A stretch of DNA of 64,000 bases from Pollenia angustigena (taxonomy: Eukaryota; Arthropoda; Insecta; Diptera; Polleniidae): contig OV884059.1 of the NCBI GenBank assembly GCA_930367215.1, positions 100,222,718-100,286,717 on the forward strand. Direction: 5' to 3'. The position numbers and the translations under genes are program-made. The notes below the pieces were generated by a model. The model worked only from the letters and a program-made list of their open reading frames with translations, searched no databases and was not told where the DNA came from. Within the stretch, counting starts at the first letter, position 1. The number at the start of each line of letters is the position of its first letter. Shown one piece after another: positions 20,591-31,400 of the stretch.

Positions 20591-21029
20591 ATAAAATTAA
20601 TTTTATAGAGGCACATTCGAAAAAAATTGTTAGTATAATAACTATAAATTATGAAAAAGAAATGATATTTTCGTTTAAACGTTAAATGTATTTCTTTTTC
20701 TTTACTTCTTTTTTTTATAAAATATTATGTTTATGGTTTTCTTTTCATATAAGTCTTTATGAATTTTTTGATACATATGTCTGTTGCAAATATAATCAAG
20801 TTGTTATTCGACCTTTTTTTCGTTTTCTATTCAGCTATTGAAATTTATTTTAGTTGTTATAAAAATAATTAAATTAAAATAAATAATTAAAAAAAAAAAA
20901 AATTTTAACTGACACAAGAAACCATTTTTCAAAAACTGTCATCTAAAATAATGTGCTTACTTGTGATTAGATACTATCGATATTTTCTACTATCGATATT
21001 TAACGGTAGTTCGGATTTCACTATCGATA
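20380..21029. promoter_or_regulatory. Cluster of five TATCGATA (DRE-like) motifs
   Basis: TATCGATA occurs at 20380, 20406, 20975, 20991 and 21022. In Drosophila this palindrome is bound by DREF and BEAF-32 at promoters and insulators. The first two lie in the dispersed repeat and the other three in the following unique-looking stretch. No gene start is evident nearby, so a regulatory role is only possible. Confidence 0.4.
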
Positions 21030-21339
21030 TAACTATCAACTGAATATTTGTATTTGTATAGGAAAACTTTAAATCATTTTTGCTCTGGCTACAGTTCGTT
21101 GCCTTAACCCATTTCCGGCCGCGAAACATAAAAGTAGTCCGATTTCAATTAAATTTGAGTTCTTATCTAATTTAGGGTTCCTGATTTCAAATCCGTTCAC
21201 GAAATTCAGCTAGCCCTACTGGGCCCGTCGGAACCCGGTTTTCGCAAGCGCTAACGTTGGCCGCTATTCAACATAAATTTTTTTTGCTTTGTAAGTTTAA
21301 AAATTTAAAACTAGTTTGACGTTTTAAGAAGCTTTATGT

Positions 21340-22824
21340 CAATTTAATCAAATGCAGTTGGTGTGGACGAAATTCACCCAAGATTTTTTAAATGAATTCT
21401 CCCAAGAATATTGCCCTTTGTTACACATGTATTTAACACCATTATTTCCACCAGTCATTTTCCCTCAAATTGGAAAAAGTCCAAAATAATACCAATACCC
21501 AAAACTATGTCGAAAATATTTGATAGGTTAATTCACAATCAGATATCGCTTTACGTTAATGATCATAATCTGCTTAATGATAATCTGGCTTTCGGAAAAA
21601 CCACAGTTGTATAACTGCACTTGTAGATGTTGCGGAAGATTACCAACAGGCATCAGTGTGTTCAAAGTGGTAACAATAAATCAAAACGTCTACCTGTGAC
21701 GAGGGGTGTCAATTATTGGGCCCCTTCTATTTCCGCTTTACGCTGATGGCCTTCCGAGTCAACTTACACACTGCAAAGTCATAATGTATGCTGACGATGT
21801 TCAGATTTACATCAGCTGTGATACATCTGAAATTGAACAATTCGTCTTAACTCTGAATACTGAGTTAAAACATATATATGAATGGGCTACTGCTAATGGT
21901 CTTAGTATCAACCCAAAAAATCTAAATATCTTGTTATCCAAAAACGAACTACTATAACCGATCATATACCTGATATTTTTCTTGGTGATGAAAGTATTGA
22001 AAGGATAAATACAGCCACAAATTTAGGTATTATTTTTAATAAGAACCTGACATGGTGCAACCATATTAATTATGCATGTGGCCGTACATATTCCATGCTT
22101 AGAACTCTCTGGCAAACGCAGTATTGTACACCTATCAAAATAAGAATACTTCTTGCCAAAACCTATTTATTGCCAATTCTGATGTATGGATGCGAATTAT
22201 TTGCCAAATGTGATGCGGCAAGTACAAGAAAATAAAACTCAGTCTTTAAAAGCATTGTTCGATACGTATATGGCGTGAAAAGGTTTAATTCTGTTTCTCC
22301 TTTTACGGTAAAATTATATGGTATTCAGTTTGATGACCTTCTCAAAACAAGAGTACTGATATTTATGCACAAAATCGTGTTTACTCAACAACCACAACAT
22401 CTGTATAACCGCTTAACCATATCTAGGTCTAATAGAGGTAAAAGAATTTTATTGTTTAGACAACAAAGTTTAACTTCCGATTTGCAATTTTTCCTTAATG
22501 CAATCCGTCTTGGGAATCTACTCCCGCATAATATACAAATAACTAGTAACGCACTGAGCTTTAAAAAAGCATTTTAAATATTTTTGCATGTTAATTTTTT
22601 TATGAATTTTAAATATTATTTTGTTAATTTTCAATTTAATTTATTAATTTAATAATTCTTTTTCTCTCTTTTAAATTTTTTCTTTTGTTTTAAATTTTAT
22701 CATTTACAAATTATAATTATAAATGTTTCTGCTAAAACAATTTTCAATACTGCAATAAGAGGCTTTAAGTCTTGTGTATAGAATTGGAAATAAATAAATA
22801 GATAAAAAAAAAAAAAAAAAAAAA
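21340..22824 (+). mobile_element. LINE fragment F, 5' truncated with poly(A)
   Basis: Plus-strand non-LTR remnant ending in a run of about 23 A at 22802-22824, preceded by AATAAATAAATA. Contains a degraded RT and C-terminal region. Its opening block (GVDEIHPRFFK, then THVFNTIISTSHFPSNWKKS) parallels that of LINE D at 48.9-49.0 kb (GLDEIDTRFVKFF, then THIFNNIIMTNILPIIWKYA), so the two are one family. Confidence 0.8.
21355..22577 (+). pseudogene. LINE F reverse transcriptase relic
   Basis: Readable in pieces: 21411-21614 (SNWKKSKIIPIPKT, then a short deletion to MSKIFDRLIHNQI), 21706-21957 (IGPLLFPLYADGLPSQL, the catalytic MYADDVQIYISC and GLSINPKN) and 22275-22577 (the C-terminal VKLYGIQFDDLLKTRVLIFM and beyond). 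Stops and frameshifts separate the pieces, and the region between fingers and palm is mostly lost. Only the YADD catalytic pair survives intact. Confidence 0.8.
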
Positions 22825-22829
22825 ATTAT

Positions 22830-23723
22830 TTTAATTGCATGAAACATATATTATTAATACAGGTTTCTTTCGATTTCATAAAATATAAAAATTATAGTTT
22901 TCGTATTGTATAAAAAACCTACTTTTTATGTCACGCTTCAAAACTTTTTGGATGTAAATATACATTGCATTTTTTCACATTCTTTTTATTGGCTTTCTAA
23001 TGGTTTTAATCTGCATAGTCTAGTTGTTCCATCTTCCAGTTCAGTAGGAATGTATTTGCAATCTCGGCTATCCGTCAGTTGAGATGTAACAATTCTGAAG
23101 AATTCTTCAATCGTTTAGATCATAGCAAAATTTATTTTGCTGTATCACGAAAGTTTTTTTTGTGGCATAGGTTTTACGTTTTTTTCTATTGCAACAAAGA
23201 AGTTTAGCCTCTATGCGTTGACAACAGAATGGCTTAAAACGTATAAAAAATGCGCAATACCACTTTCAAGATCGTACACAGTGAAAACAGATTCGTGGTC
23301 ACAACCGAATTTGGCGCCAATCGAATTTCGTCGGTTGCATGTACTATCACACAAATCGGTTATAATTACTGAAAATTTCAATGCTTAGCATACTATTTTT
23401 GATAGCATTATTTGAATTTTAGTACACTTTCAGTTATAACAACAGATATTGTAAGTTGTTAGTATGGTTTTTAGAAAACAAAAATATGCTAACACCCGAA
23501 TATGTGATAGATGCAACTGAATAAACACATAATTGGTGTTCATAACAAAAGATTTGATTGTCTTTATACATAAATTCTTTAGCCGATTACATAAACCATT
23601 TTCCCGTTTTATAAGATAGAAAATCAAAATAATTCCATTAAACTCCATGTTTTGTTAGTATATTTATTTATAAATATTTTTATGTATGGTTGACAAATTA
23701 TTTAATTTTATATAAACACATAC
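22830..23723. other. AT-rich intergenic stretch
   Basis: Nothing recognised. Plus-strand 23137-23388 stays open for 83 codons but shows no known motif. Confidence 0.45.
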
Positions 23724-23851
23724 TTGCAGCTTTCCACATCATCCAACGGATTTCCAAAGGTGTACAGCTTATCCCTTAATGCACCAACAAAAACAGTCTT
23801 GGGCTTCAACTCAATGCAATTTCTTTCATCAATGTCATCTTATTCTAGTGT
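23724..23851 (-). other. Orphan exon-like block with consensus splice sites
   Basis: On the minus strand a pyrimidine-rich acceptor (TTCTGTTTTACTTCAG) precedes 128 bases that encode a protein-like peptide: DDIDERNCIELKPKTV, then FVGALRDKLYTFGNPLDDVE, then SCK. The block ends at a consensus GTATGT donor. Base composition and codon use look like host coding DNA, unlike the surroundings. One in-frame TAA lies near the 5' end (fourth codon). The protein family is not recognised and no neighbouring exon was found, so this may be one exon of a large-intron gene or a displaced, decaying copy. Confidence 0.4.
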
Positions 23852-24302
23852 CTGAAGTAAAACAGAATAATTAACATGTGGTTTTTACAATACGAACAGT
23901 GATTGAAGCTGTAAATTAATATGAAAATCACAAAAAAACTGAGCTATTTTCATATTATGTACTTATAACATATTTGTTTGACCAATGTACACGCGGAGCA
24001 AAATATAAACAATATGTACATGTATATGGATTGCACATACATATGTCTAAGATATTGCCCAGATAGCATCGGATGTTTGTTAGACGATTATCTAACTCCT
24101 CAAAGAATCTTCTGATGATTATCTGATGAGTAACAATAATAAAAACAACTAAATTTTTTATTTATTAGTTTTTTATAAATTTTCTGACACGCTTGTCTTT
24201 TAATCTTGGAATGAACCTTATGAGTCATATAACAATTACTGAGCTACCTAAATAAGAGCGTTTTTAAAACATGAAAATTCACTTGTTGTTATTTAAACAA
24301 GC
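23852..24302. other. AT-rich spacer
   Basis: Contains GCCCAGATAGCATCGG at about 24058, a phrase echoed at 45940 and, reverse-complemented, near 55108. Otherwise nothing recognised. Confidence 0.4.
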
Positions 24303-24307
24303 CGACG

Positions 24308-25382
24308 CACAGTAGCGCCCGTAGAGCAAACGAGGTTGCAAAAATCAAAATTTTCATGAGCACCGACGAAGTTTTGAATAAACTCATGTTATAGGAAACT
24401 TTTCAACGATTTCAAATCTGCCACTCTTAATAATATCACATTTTTAGTTTAGAAGATATAGCCGTTCAAAGTTGACCGACTTTCGGTTTTCAAAAAAACA
24501 CACAATTTTTAGTAAATTTGTTGCGATTTCAGGTGTAATATCACGAAAAATAGGTAACGAATCGCCTTATTTTTTGTTTGTATTGATTGATGCATTTATT
24601 AAATGTGTAATGATAAAAAAAAATGAACTGTTTGCTTTGTGTTTCTCCTGGTAAATCACTATTTAAAAACTATCCGTTTTTTCACTATTTTTCAACTTTG
24701 ACGGAAAATAACAAAAATCTATATTTTTCTATATTTGCCATATTTGCAAAATCTGTTCTTTGATTATTTCTTTACATAATTCAAAAATTTTATCTGCCCG
24801 TACGTGCCCGTTTGGCTTCTAGAGGTAAAAAAGGTTAAAAAGACATGGTTGCCATACTAATATTGCGGTTTAATAAAATTCTTTAATTTGGCCCCTACAG
24901 CGCGTAGGATGCTCCTAGATGGGTCAAATGTATGACCAACCCCACTTTATTATTTATTGCCGAATTTCGGTTTTTTTAGTTATTTCAATAAACTAACCCA
25001 TTTTTGAGTTACGCGAATATATGTGTGACATGGAATTACCCATATACCGAAAATACAGAAAATTGAAAAAATAAATTTAAAAAAAAAAAATTTTTTTTTT
25101 TAATTTGTTGGGTAATAATTTAGAACCCTAAAGAAAAAAAAAATAAAAACAATCTAAAAATGTAAAAATAATTTTTTTTTAGGTACCATAAAATTGATTT
25201 TTCTACTAATTTTAACTTTGATAACCCATAAGTAGGCCCCTACACAGCGTAGCACCCTTTTCAAATGCACATTTCATAGGCTGAACAGTTATCTATCATA
25301 TGCTGTTTAAACTGTTCAATTACCCTATTCGGTTCAAAAGATATGATTTTTGCAACGAAAAAACTCAAATGGCGCCACTGTG
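24308..25382. mobile_element. Non-autonomous Transib-like element, CGACG target duplication
   Basis: Ends CACAGTAGCGCC (left) and CACAGTGGCGCC (reverse complement of right), with a further shared block GTTGCAAAAATCA 30 or so bases in. Flanked by perfect 5 bp duplications CGACG (24303-24307 and 25383-25387). 5 bp GC-rich CGNCG targets and termini beginning with the RSS-like heptamer CACAGTG are the signature of Transib, the superfamily ancestral to RAG1. No transposase is readable within 1075 bp, so it is a deletion derivative or MITE. Confidence 0.8.
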
Positions 25383-25576
25383 CGACGTAAGGATCTGCCA
25401 AATAAGATTTTCCAACAGGATTGTTGTGGAATTCCTGATCTAAATGTTTGTTTCGTATAAATTGTATGAAAAAGAAACTTGTTTAGGTGGTTTAGCATTC
25501 TACAAATTGCAAGGGAATTCCTACAAGACTCTCATACGATTCTTAATGTGCTTTTTGAAAGCCTCATTAGAAAATC

Positions 25577-26425
25577 TTTGCAGAAATCTCAAACGAATTC
25601 GCCTACGATCAATGTACTGTGCAACAAAAAAAAAAAACCAGCCTCAATACTTGCAACGCGAAATGAAACTAGAATATTGGAAGAGCAAATCTGTCAAAGG
25701 GTTTTGAAAAGTTAGCTTGGGTTCCCGAAACATGGGCCTCTAAAGTTTTTGAATTTTATGAAAAGGCGTTTGGTATAAGTCAAAAAAAATATACTAAATG
25801 TACTTCTGAACTAAAAAATAATTTCAGATGTCTTCAGTTAAATCGTATGGCGGTTCTCTTCTTAGGATATATTAACCCTCTAACACTCATTTTAAGGGGT
25901 CATTTTTGTCCTTTTTTTAACTTCCCACCAAAAGTATTTTAAAACGGCACTTTAGGGGGTGAAAATGTTCCACCTATATTTTCTGCATCAAATTTTACTA
26001 AGGGTCTTTAGACACCAAAAGTTCGTGCAATGTATGTAAAACGGATTTTCGAAATTCCTGGCCTTGAAATTTTTGAATTTCTTGAAAACCCGTTTTACAT
26101 AAATTGCACGAACTTTTGGTCTTAGAAGACCCCTAGTAAAATTTGATACAAAAATATTCGTGGAACATTTTAACACTTTAAACTGCCGTTTTAGAATACT
26201 TTTGTTTGGAAGTTTAAAAAAGGACAAAAATGACGCCTTCAAATATATTCAAAAACTTTAGAGGCCCATGTTTCGGGAACCCAAGCTAACTTTTCAAAAC
26301 CCTTTGACAGATTTGCTCTTCCAATATTCTAGTTTCATTTCGCGTTGCAAGTATTGAGGCTGGTTTTTTTTTTGTTTCATAGTGCATTGATCGTAGGCGA
26401 ATTCGTTTGAGATTTCTGCAAAACC
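25577..26425. repeat. Compound palindrome (two nested inverted repeats)
   Basis: Outer arms 25577-25760 and 26258-26425 are near-perfect reverse complements (for example CCAGCCTCAATACTTGCAAC against GTTGCAAGTATTGAGGCTGG). Inner arms about 25885-26060 and 26080-26245 form a second hairpin (AAAAGTTCGTGCAAT against ATTGCACGAACTTTT). The left side alone carries a further unpaired 125 bp. One frame through the left outer arm stays open (LAWVPETWASKVFEFYEKAF and on), suggesting that coding DNA of an unidentified element was folded into the palindrome. Confidence 0.8.
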
Positions 26426-26429
26426 AGAT

Positions 26430-26930
26430 GAATACCAGAAGAGGCTTAAAATTGAAATAAGAAAAAAATAGGCAAATTGTATCAAAAAAACCAAAAAAAA
26501 AGGGTGAAAATTATAAAGCAATTTTTGAGGCAATAATAAAAGTTACATCAACGGGATAAATAAAGGGCCTAGACTTACTTCTAAGGTAGGAAGGAATTAA
26601 GAAAGTAAATGATAAGGATACTTTTCGATTAACAGAACCTTAATAAAATCATGATTACGATAACAGAAAAAAATTTTTATGATGAGCTCATTAAAAATTA
26701 TTGTCAGTATTCATAAATATATTTTTAAGTTAAAAAAAGCTTACAAAATAAATTTTCTTGTTAATATAAACGTCTGTTTAATTTATTAATCGGTTTTAAA
26801 TAATGTAAATAATATCGAAAATATTCTCAATATGTTTGTTGAAAAGCAGAATACATTTTGTTTTCTTCTGCTTAATTTTCTATTTTAACAACAGTTTATT
26901 AAGAGGCAAATACTATAGCGTACTATAAAT
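26430..26930. other. AT-rich spacer
   Basis: Nothing recognised. Confidence 0.45.
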
Positions 26931-26934
26931 AATA

Positions 26935-27490
26935 ATTAAGACCACGTTCCCAATTAAAAGACAGACACTAGAGCGTATGATTAATATAAATTTAAAGATT
27001 GCATTTCTGTTTTTAAGACAAGCAGACACTGGGACGTAAGATGAATATTAATTTAAAGAGAGAGTTCCAGTTTCAAAGACAGACAAAAGAGCGTATGATC
27101 ACTATTAGGTAGGAGAGAGAGTTCCTGTTTCAAGGAGAGACAGACAGACATACAATAGAGGCAGTTATGTTATACGTAAGGAAAAATCCCTATTCGGAAG
27201 AATGTCTTCTAAATAAATGGTCGTAGTGAAAAGAAACGCAGATTTTTTAAAATCATAAAAATTTAGGGACTTTTCAAAAAGGTGACAAAACTAAATATAG
27301 TTTGTATCCTTCTACGGACTTTTCAAAAAAGTATGTAACATCACTGACTAGAGGGTGTGATTAATATTAAAAAGAGTTTCTAATACAAAGACAGCCACCA
27401 GAGCGTATGATTAATTTTTTAATATGAATGATAGTTCCTGATTCAAAGACAAACACTTATGCGTATGATTAATAATTAATAAAAGTTTGA
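26935..27490. repeat. Minisatellite, about 57-62 bp period
   Basis: Reiterated unit with the phrases AAAGACAGACAC, GAGCGTATGATTAATAT and GAGAGTTCC. Copies of the GCGTATGATT phrase or a variant lie near 26972, 27034, 27091, 27353, 27404 and 27461. The array is broken at about 27140-27350 by other sequence. The units are diverged, so the array is old. Confidence 0.7.
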
Positions 27491-27494
27491 GTTC

Positions 27495-28325
27495 GTGTAT
27501 CAAATACCGACACACAATGCTGCAAGTGTTGAGGCTGGCGGCAATGACCCGAATTTTTTTGAACTAAGCCATAAGCGTCTTTCGCTGTAGAAGTATCTCG
27601 CAGAGGAATCAGTTGTGTAACAGTTTCTCCCGTGCGAAGAATTTTTTACGATTAAAAATTGCGCTCGTCGTCGATTAATGCTCTTCATGAGATTCCCAAC
27701 AGATTCTTTCGATTGAAAAAGCTAGCTGGGTACATTTATGATGTATTTATAGAAAATATAATACATACATATGCACATATCTACTTGCATTTGTACATAA
27801 TTATAAAAATACGTAAACTACTTACCCCTATTTATTAAGTTTTTGCACATTTTCCGTTTTTGAGCGCAAACTTATTTATTTTAATATAAAATTAAAATTA
27901 TTTTATTATATTTAATGTTCTGACAGAAATATAGAATGCCAAATAATTATATTTTCATTTGTTGCACTCGAATTGAAACTATACTTACAATCGATAATTA
28001 GCTGCAATAAATGAATTAACATTTATACTACAAAATTTATTGACGAAATTGAATTTAATGAAATTATCAATTACAAAGACCAATATTCAGAAGTACCCTG
28101 TATTAAATTCGATTGTGATTCTAACAATTTGTACTAACTTTTAGAACTAAATTAGAATAGTTATCATAACTAATAAAAGAATTGAAGGAATCATATTTCA
28201 GTTAGAATAACGTTTTAATCATCAAGAGAATTAAAAATCAGTTAGAACTATAAATTTTTAATAGTTGCAATAATAAATTATATTTCTTGATCAATATTTT
28301 ATTACTGCAACCGTTTCCCAACCAA
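27495..28325. other. AT-rich intergenic stretch
   Basis: The first 190 bases are less AT-rich and open on the minus strand, but no family is recognised. The rest is low complexity. Confidence 0.4.
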
Positions 28326-28329
28326 TTTG

Positions 28330-28806
28330 TTTTCTGTGGGTATTAATGAATATTTTAATGTATGCTGATGATGTCAAAGTTTATGTAACCTTTAACCAAC
28401 TTTAAGACCACCATCGACTTCAAAAGGATTTAAACTTATTTTATGAATGGTGAAACATCAACTTTATGAAGCGCAATTTAGAAAAATGTGAATCAATGCG
28501 CTTTGTTAGAAATAACCCGATTGCTGCCGATATTTTCTGTGTGATTATAAAGTGGAATAAGTTGACAGGTTGCAAGATCTTGACCCTAAATTGAGTTTTA
28601 CTCTGCATATAACATTTATAATAAATATATCAAGGGGAAAACTGGGTTATATAAAACGTTGGGATAAAGAGTTTAATGATCCGTATATTGGTAAAACATT
28701 ATTCATGGCACTAGTTCGACCTATTCTTGAATATGGATCGATAATATTGGGATCCACTTTCGAAAAACTCAAAAGAAATAAAAAAACTTGGTGTCAAATT
28801 GCTTGA
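28330..28806 (+). pseudogene. LINE H reverse transcriptase fragment (same family as LINE C)
   Basis: Plus-strand fragment starting at the catalytic MYADDVKVYVTF (28358 on), with two in-frame stops, continuing through KRNLEKCESMRFVRNNP to GYIKRWDKEFNDPYIGKTLF and MALVRPILEYGSII (to 28760). The last blocks match LINE C at 36.9-37.0 kb (FIKRWAKEFTDPDITKQLY, SLVRPILEYGSVI). Both ends are missing. Confidence 0.8.
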
Positions 28807-28979
28807 AGTTATTCTAAGCAGTTTGGAATTGAAATCAAAATCGGTTCAGTAGGATCTATGAATCAAAATGTTGAACCAACACCTAAAAAAAATTGTTAAT
28901 TTTGTTACAAAAACTAACATAAATGGTAGAGTATTGCACAGAATGATATAAGATTTTGCAAAAATTCGTTTTATTCGAC

Positions 28980-30300
28980 TGCAAATCACGCTGTAAAATT
29001 TCGTGAAGATCCGTACATAATTTACCCTAACCCCATATAAACACTACTCCCGGAAAACAGTTTAGTACGCCTAAAATCGCAAAAAATAATGCTATCATAA
29101 CAAAATTTGGTACATCAAAGTTTAAGTGGAATAGAAATAAGACTGTGAAATTTCGTGAAGATCGGTTCATAATTTATCCTAGGCCCCATATAAACCCTAC
29201 ATCCACATATAAGCCCTACTCCCGGAAAAGAGTAATTAACAATGCTTTCATAACAAAATTTGGCTCGTCACAGTTTAATGGGACAAGAAATGACGGTGAA
29301 ATTTCGTGAAAATCGGTCCATAATTTATCCTAGGCCCCATATAAAACCTACTTCCGGAAAACGGTTTACTACGCCTAAAACCGTAAAAAATAACGGTATC
29401 ATAACAACATTTGGTACATCAAAGTTTTATAGGACTAGAAATAAGACTGTGAAATTTGGTGAAGATGGGTCCTAATTTACAATAGGCCCCATATAAACCC
29501 TACTTCCACATATAAGCCCTACTCCCGGAAAATAGTATAGTACGCCTAAAACCCTAATTAACAATGCTTTCATAACAAAATTTGGCTCGTCACAGTTTAA
29601 TGGGACAAGAAATGACAGTGAAATTTCGTGAAGATTGGTCCATAATTTATCCTAGGCCCCATATAAAACCTACTTCCGGATAACGGTTTAGTACACCTAA
29701 AAACGTAAAAAAAAATGCTACCATAACAAAATTTGGTACATCACAGTTTTATTGAACTAGAAATAAGATATATAATAATATAATAAATTTTGTGAAGAAC
29801 GTTCCATAATTTACCATAGGCCCCATATAAACCCTACTGCCGGAAAAAAGTTTAGTACGCCTAAAACCGTAATTTACGATGCTATCATGACAAATTTTGG
29901 CATGTCACAGTTTAATAGAACTAGAAATGATACTGTAAAGTTTCGTGAAGAACGGTCCATAATTTACCCTAGGCTCCATATATCGCCCACTCTGGTAAAA
30001 TATTTAAATACGCCTAAAACCGTAGCAGATATAGATATTGCGGTAAACTTTTTTCCAGCTTAGATTTATGTGGCCAGAAAAAATTATATGGAATTTTGTG
30101 ATATACGGTCTATAATTTACCTTAGATCTCAGTTTAGCAGCCTTCTGAAATTCACTGAAAACGCTAAAACTAATTGCTCCGCTGTATTGAAATTTATGTT
30201 TTTTCTGCAGAATTTTGAGATGATTGGTTACCATGGCTCCAATATAAGTTCCCCTCCTGAAAATCATTTAAGTTCGGCTTAAACTGTTACGAATCATGAT
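28980..30300 (+). repeat. Tandem array of about 155 bp units
   Basis: Eight or nine diverged units. The phrase GTGAAATTTCGTGAAGATCG, then CCATAATTTA and CCTAGGCCCCATATAAA, recurs near 28990, 29146, 29295, 29450, 29620, 29785, 29936 and 30090, spacing 149-170 bp. Each unit also holds CTTCCGGAAAA, AGTACGCCTAAAA and ATAACAAAATTTGG. Reverse-complement relatives make up the decayed array at 50.24-51.33 kb. The 5' flank (28830-28980) resembles part of R3 copy 2 (52.9-53.3 kb). Confidence 0.85.
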
Positions 30301-30469
30301 ATTTAACTCAAGCTATTTAAAATTGCTAAAAAGCATTTAACTTATTGATTTTCGGTCAATAATTTAATATAGGTTTAAACTGCAACCAATTTTAATGCAG
30401 ATGTCTGTTTTTATAAAGATTATAATAATAAAATAGACATCATACAGATATTTCTCCTAAAACATTCGA

Positions 30470-30530
30470 ACTGTCGGTGGAGGGTATCAAAGATTCGGCA
30501 CAGCCGAATATAGCACTCTAACTTGTTAAT
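30470..30530. other. Repeat terminus with ATTCGGC...GCCGAAT hairpin
   Basis: GGTGGAGGGTATCAAAGATT leads into a CGGCacaGCCG hairpin, then ATATAGCACTCTAACTTGTT. Reverse-complement copies occur at 52918-52966 and, more decayed, 59908-59955. It marks one end of the repeat family that contains the 155 bp units and part of R3. Confidence 0.6.
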
Positions 30531-30534
30531 TATT

Positions 30535-30914
30535 GAATGTTTGCTATCTAATGAGGCATATTGGTTTTCCTAATGCATATCTTTTCCAATTTTTAGAGCA
30601 TGTTTTTAAAATCTTAACGCATACTAAACGCGTATAAACTGTTTTTTAGTGCCTATTTTCGGTTTTCTTGGCTATGATCAAACTACAAACGGCGACGCAA
30701 TGAATAAAAAACTAAAAGGGATTTCATTAAGTCTTTAATCACAATAGGCGATTGGCTCAACATATTTTTCGAACAACCCTGCTGACAACTGCGTTTTAAA
30801 GGTGAATTTTTATTTTCGGGAGCCTAATTCAATTTAATATTTCACGATGTCTGGGGGCCGGAATATTTACACATGACCACTACAACTCACGACGACAATG
30901 CAAAATAATAACAT
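30535..30914. other. Spacer upstream of receptor 2 duplication
   Basis: Nothing recognised. Similarity to receptor 1's upstream region starts at its right edge. Confidence 0.45.
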
Positions 30915-31400
30915 GTTTATATATGTAAACATTGTATTATTTAAGTGAAATTGTTGTACATATAAATACTGTTTAATTGTTGTAAATACATTGTATTAGT
31001 TTTAATTGCCAAACTGTAACATTACGAAACTTCCTTAACATAAAGGACTCTTATAAAAGTAAATAAAAATAACAATTTTAACACAGTCAATTCAAAACAG
31101 TAAACAAGTCAACAACAATTACACAAAGCACAAAATAGAAAAAAATTAAAAAAAAAACAATTTCAACAAAATTTAAATACAAAAACCAAAATAAAATTGT
31201 GACCCCAAAACCAGAAACTGTAACTCAAAAAAGGTGCATTCGCTAGCAAAAACTAAAAAAAGCAGAGCATTAAACCGACTTTGAATTAAAAATTGTCATC
31301 TTTAACAAAGCAGAAGGTGTGAAATCAAGTTCTTTTAATTTTTTAAAGGCTTAAGTAATAAAAAAGTTTTATTTGCAAACAGAAAAGAGGTTTAAAAGAA
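30915..31400 (+). promoter_or_regulatory. Upstream region of receptor 2
   Basis: Inverted paralog of 15147-15671. A TATA-like TATAAAAG at 31052-31059 lies about 340 bp before the start codon, followed about 30 bp downstream by CACAGTCAATTC as a possible initiator. Conservation of the whole block between paralogs supports a promoter and long 5' UTR, but its exact start is unknown. Confidence 0.5.
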
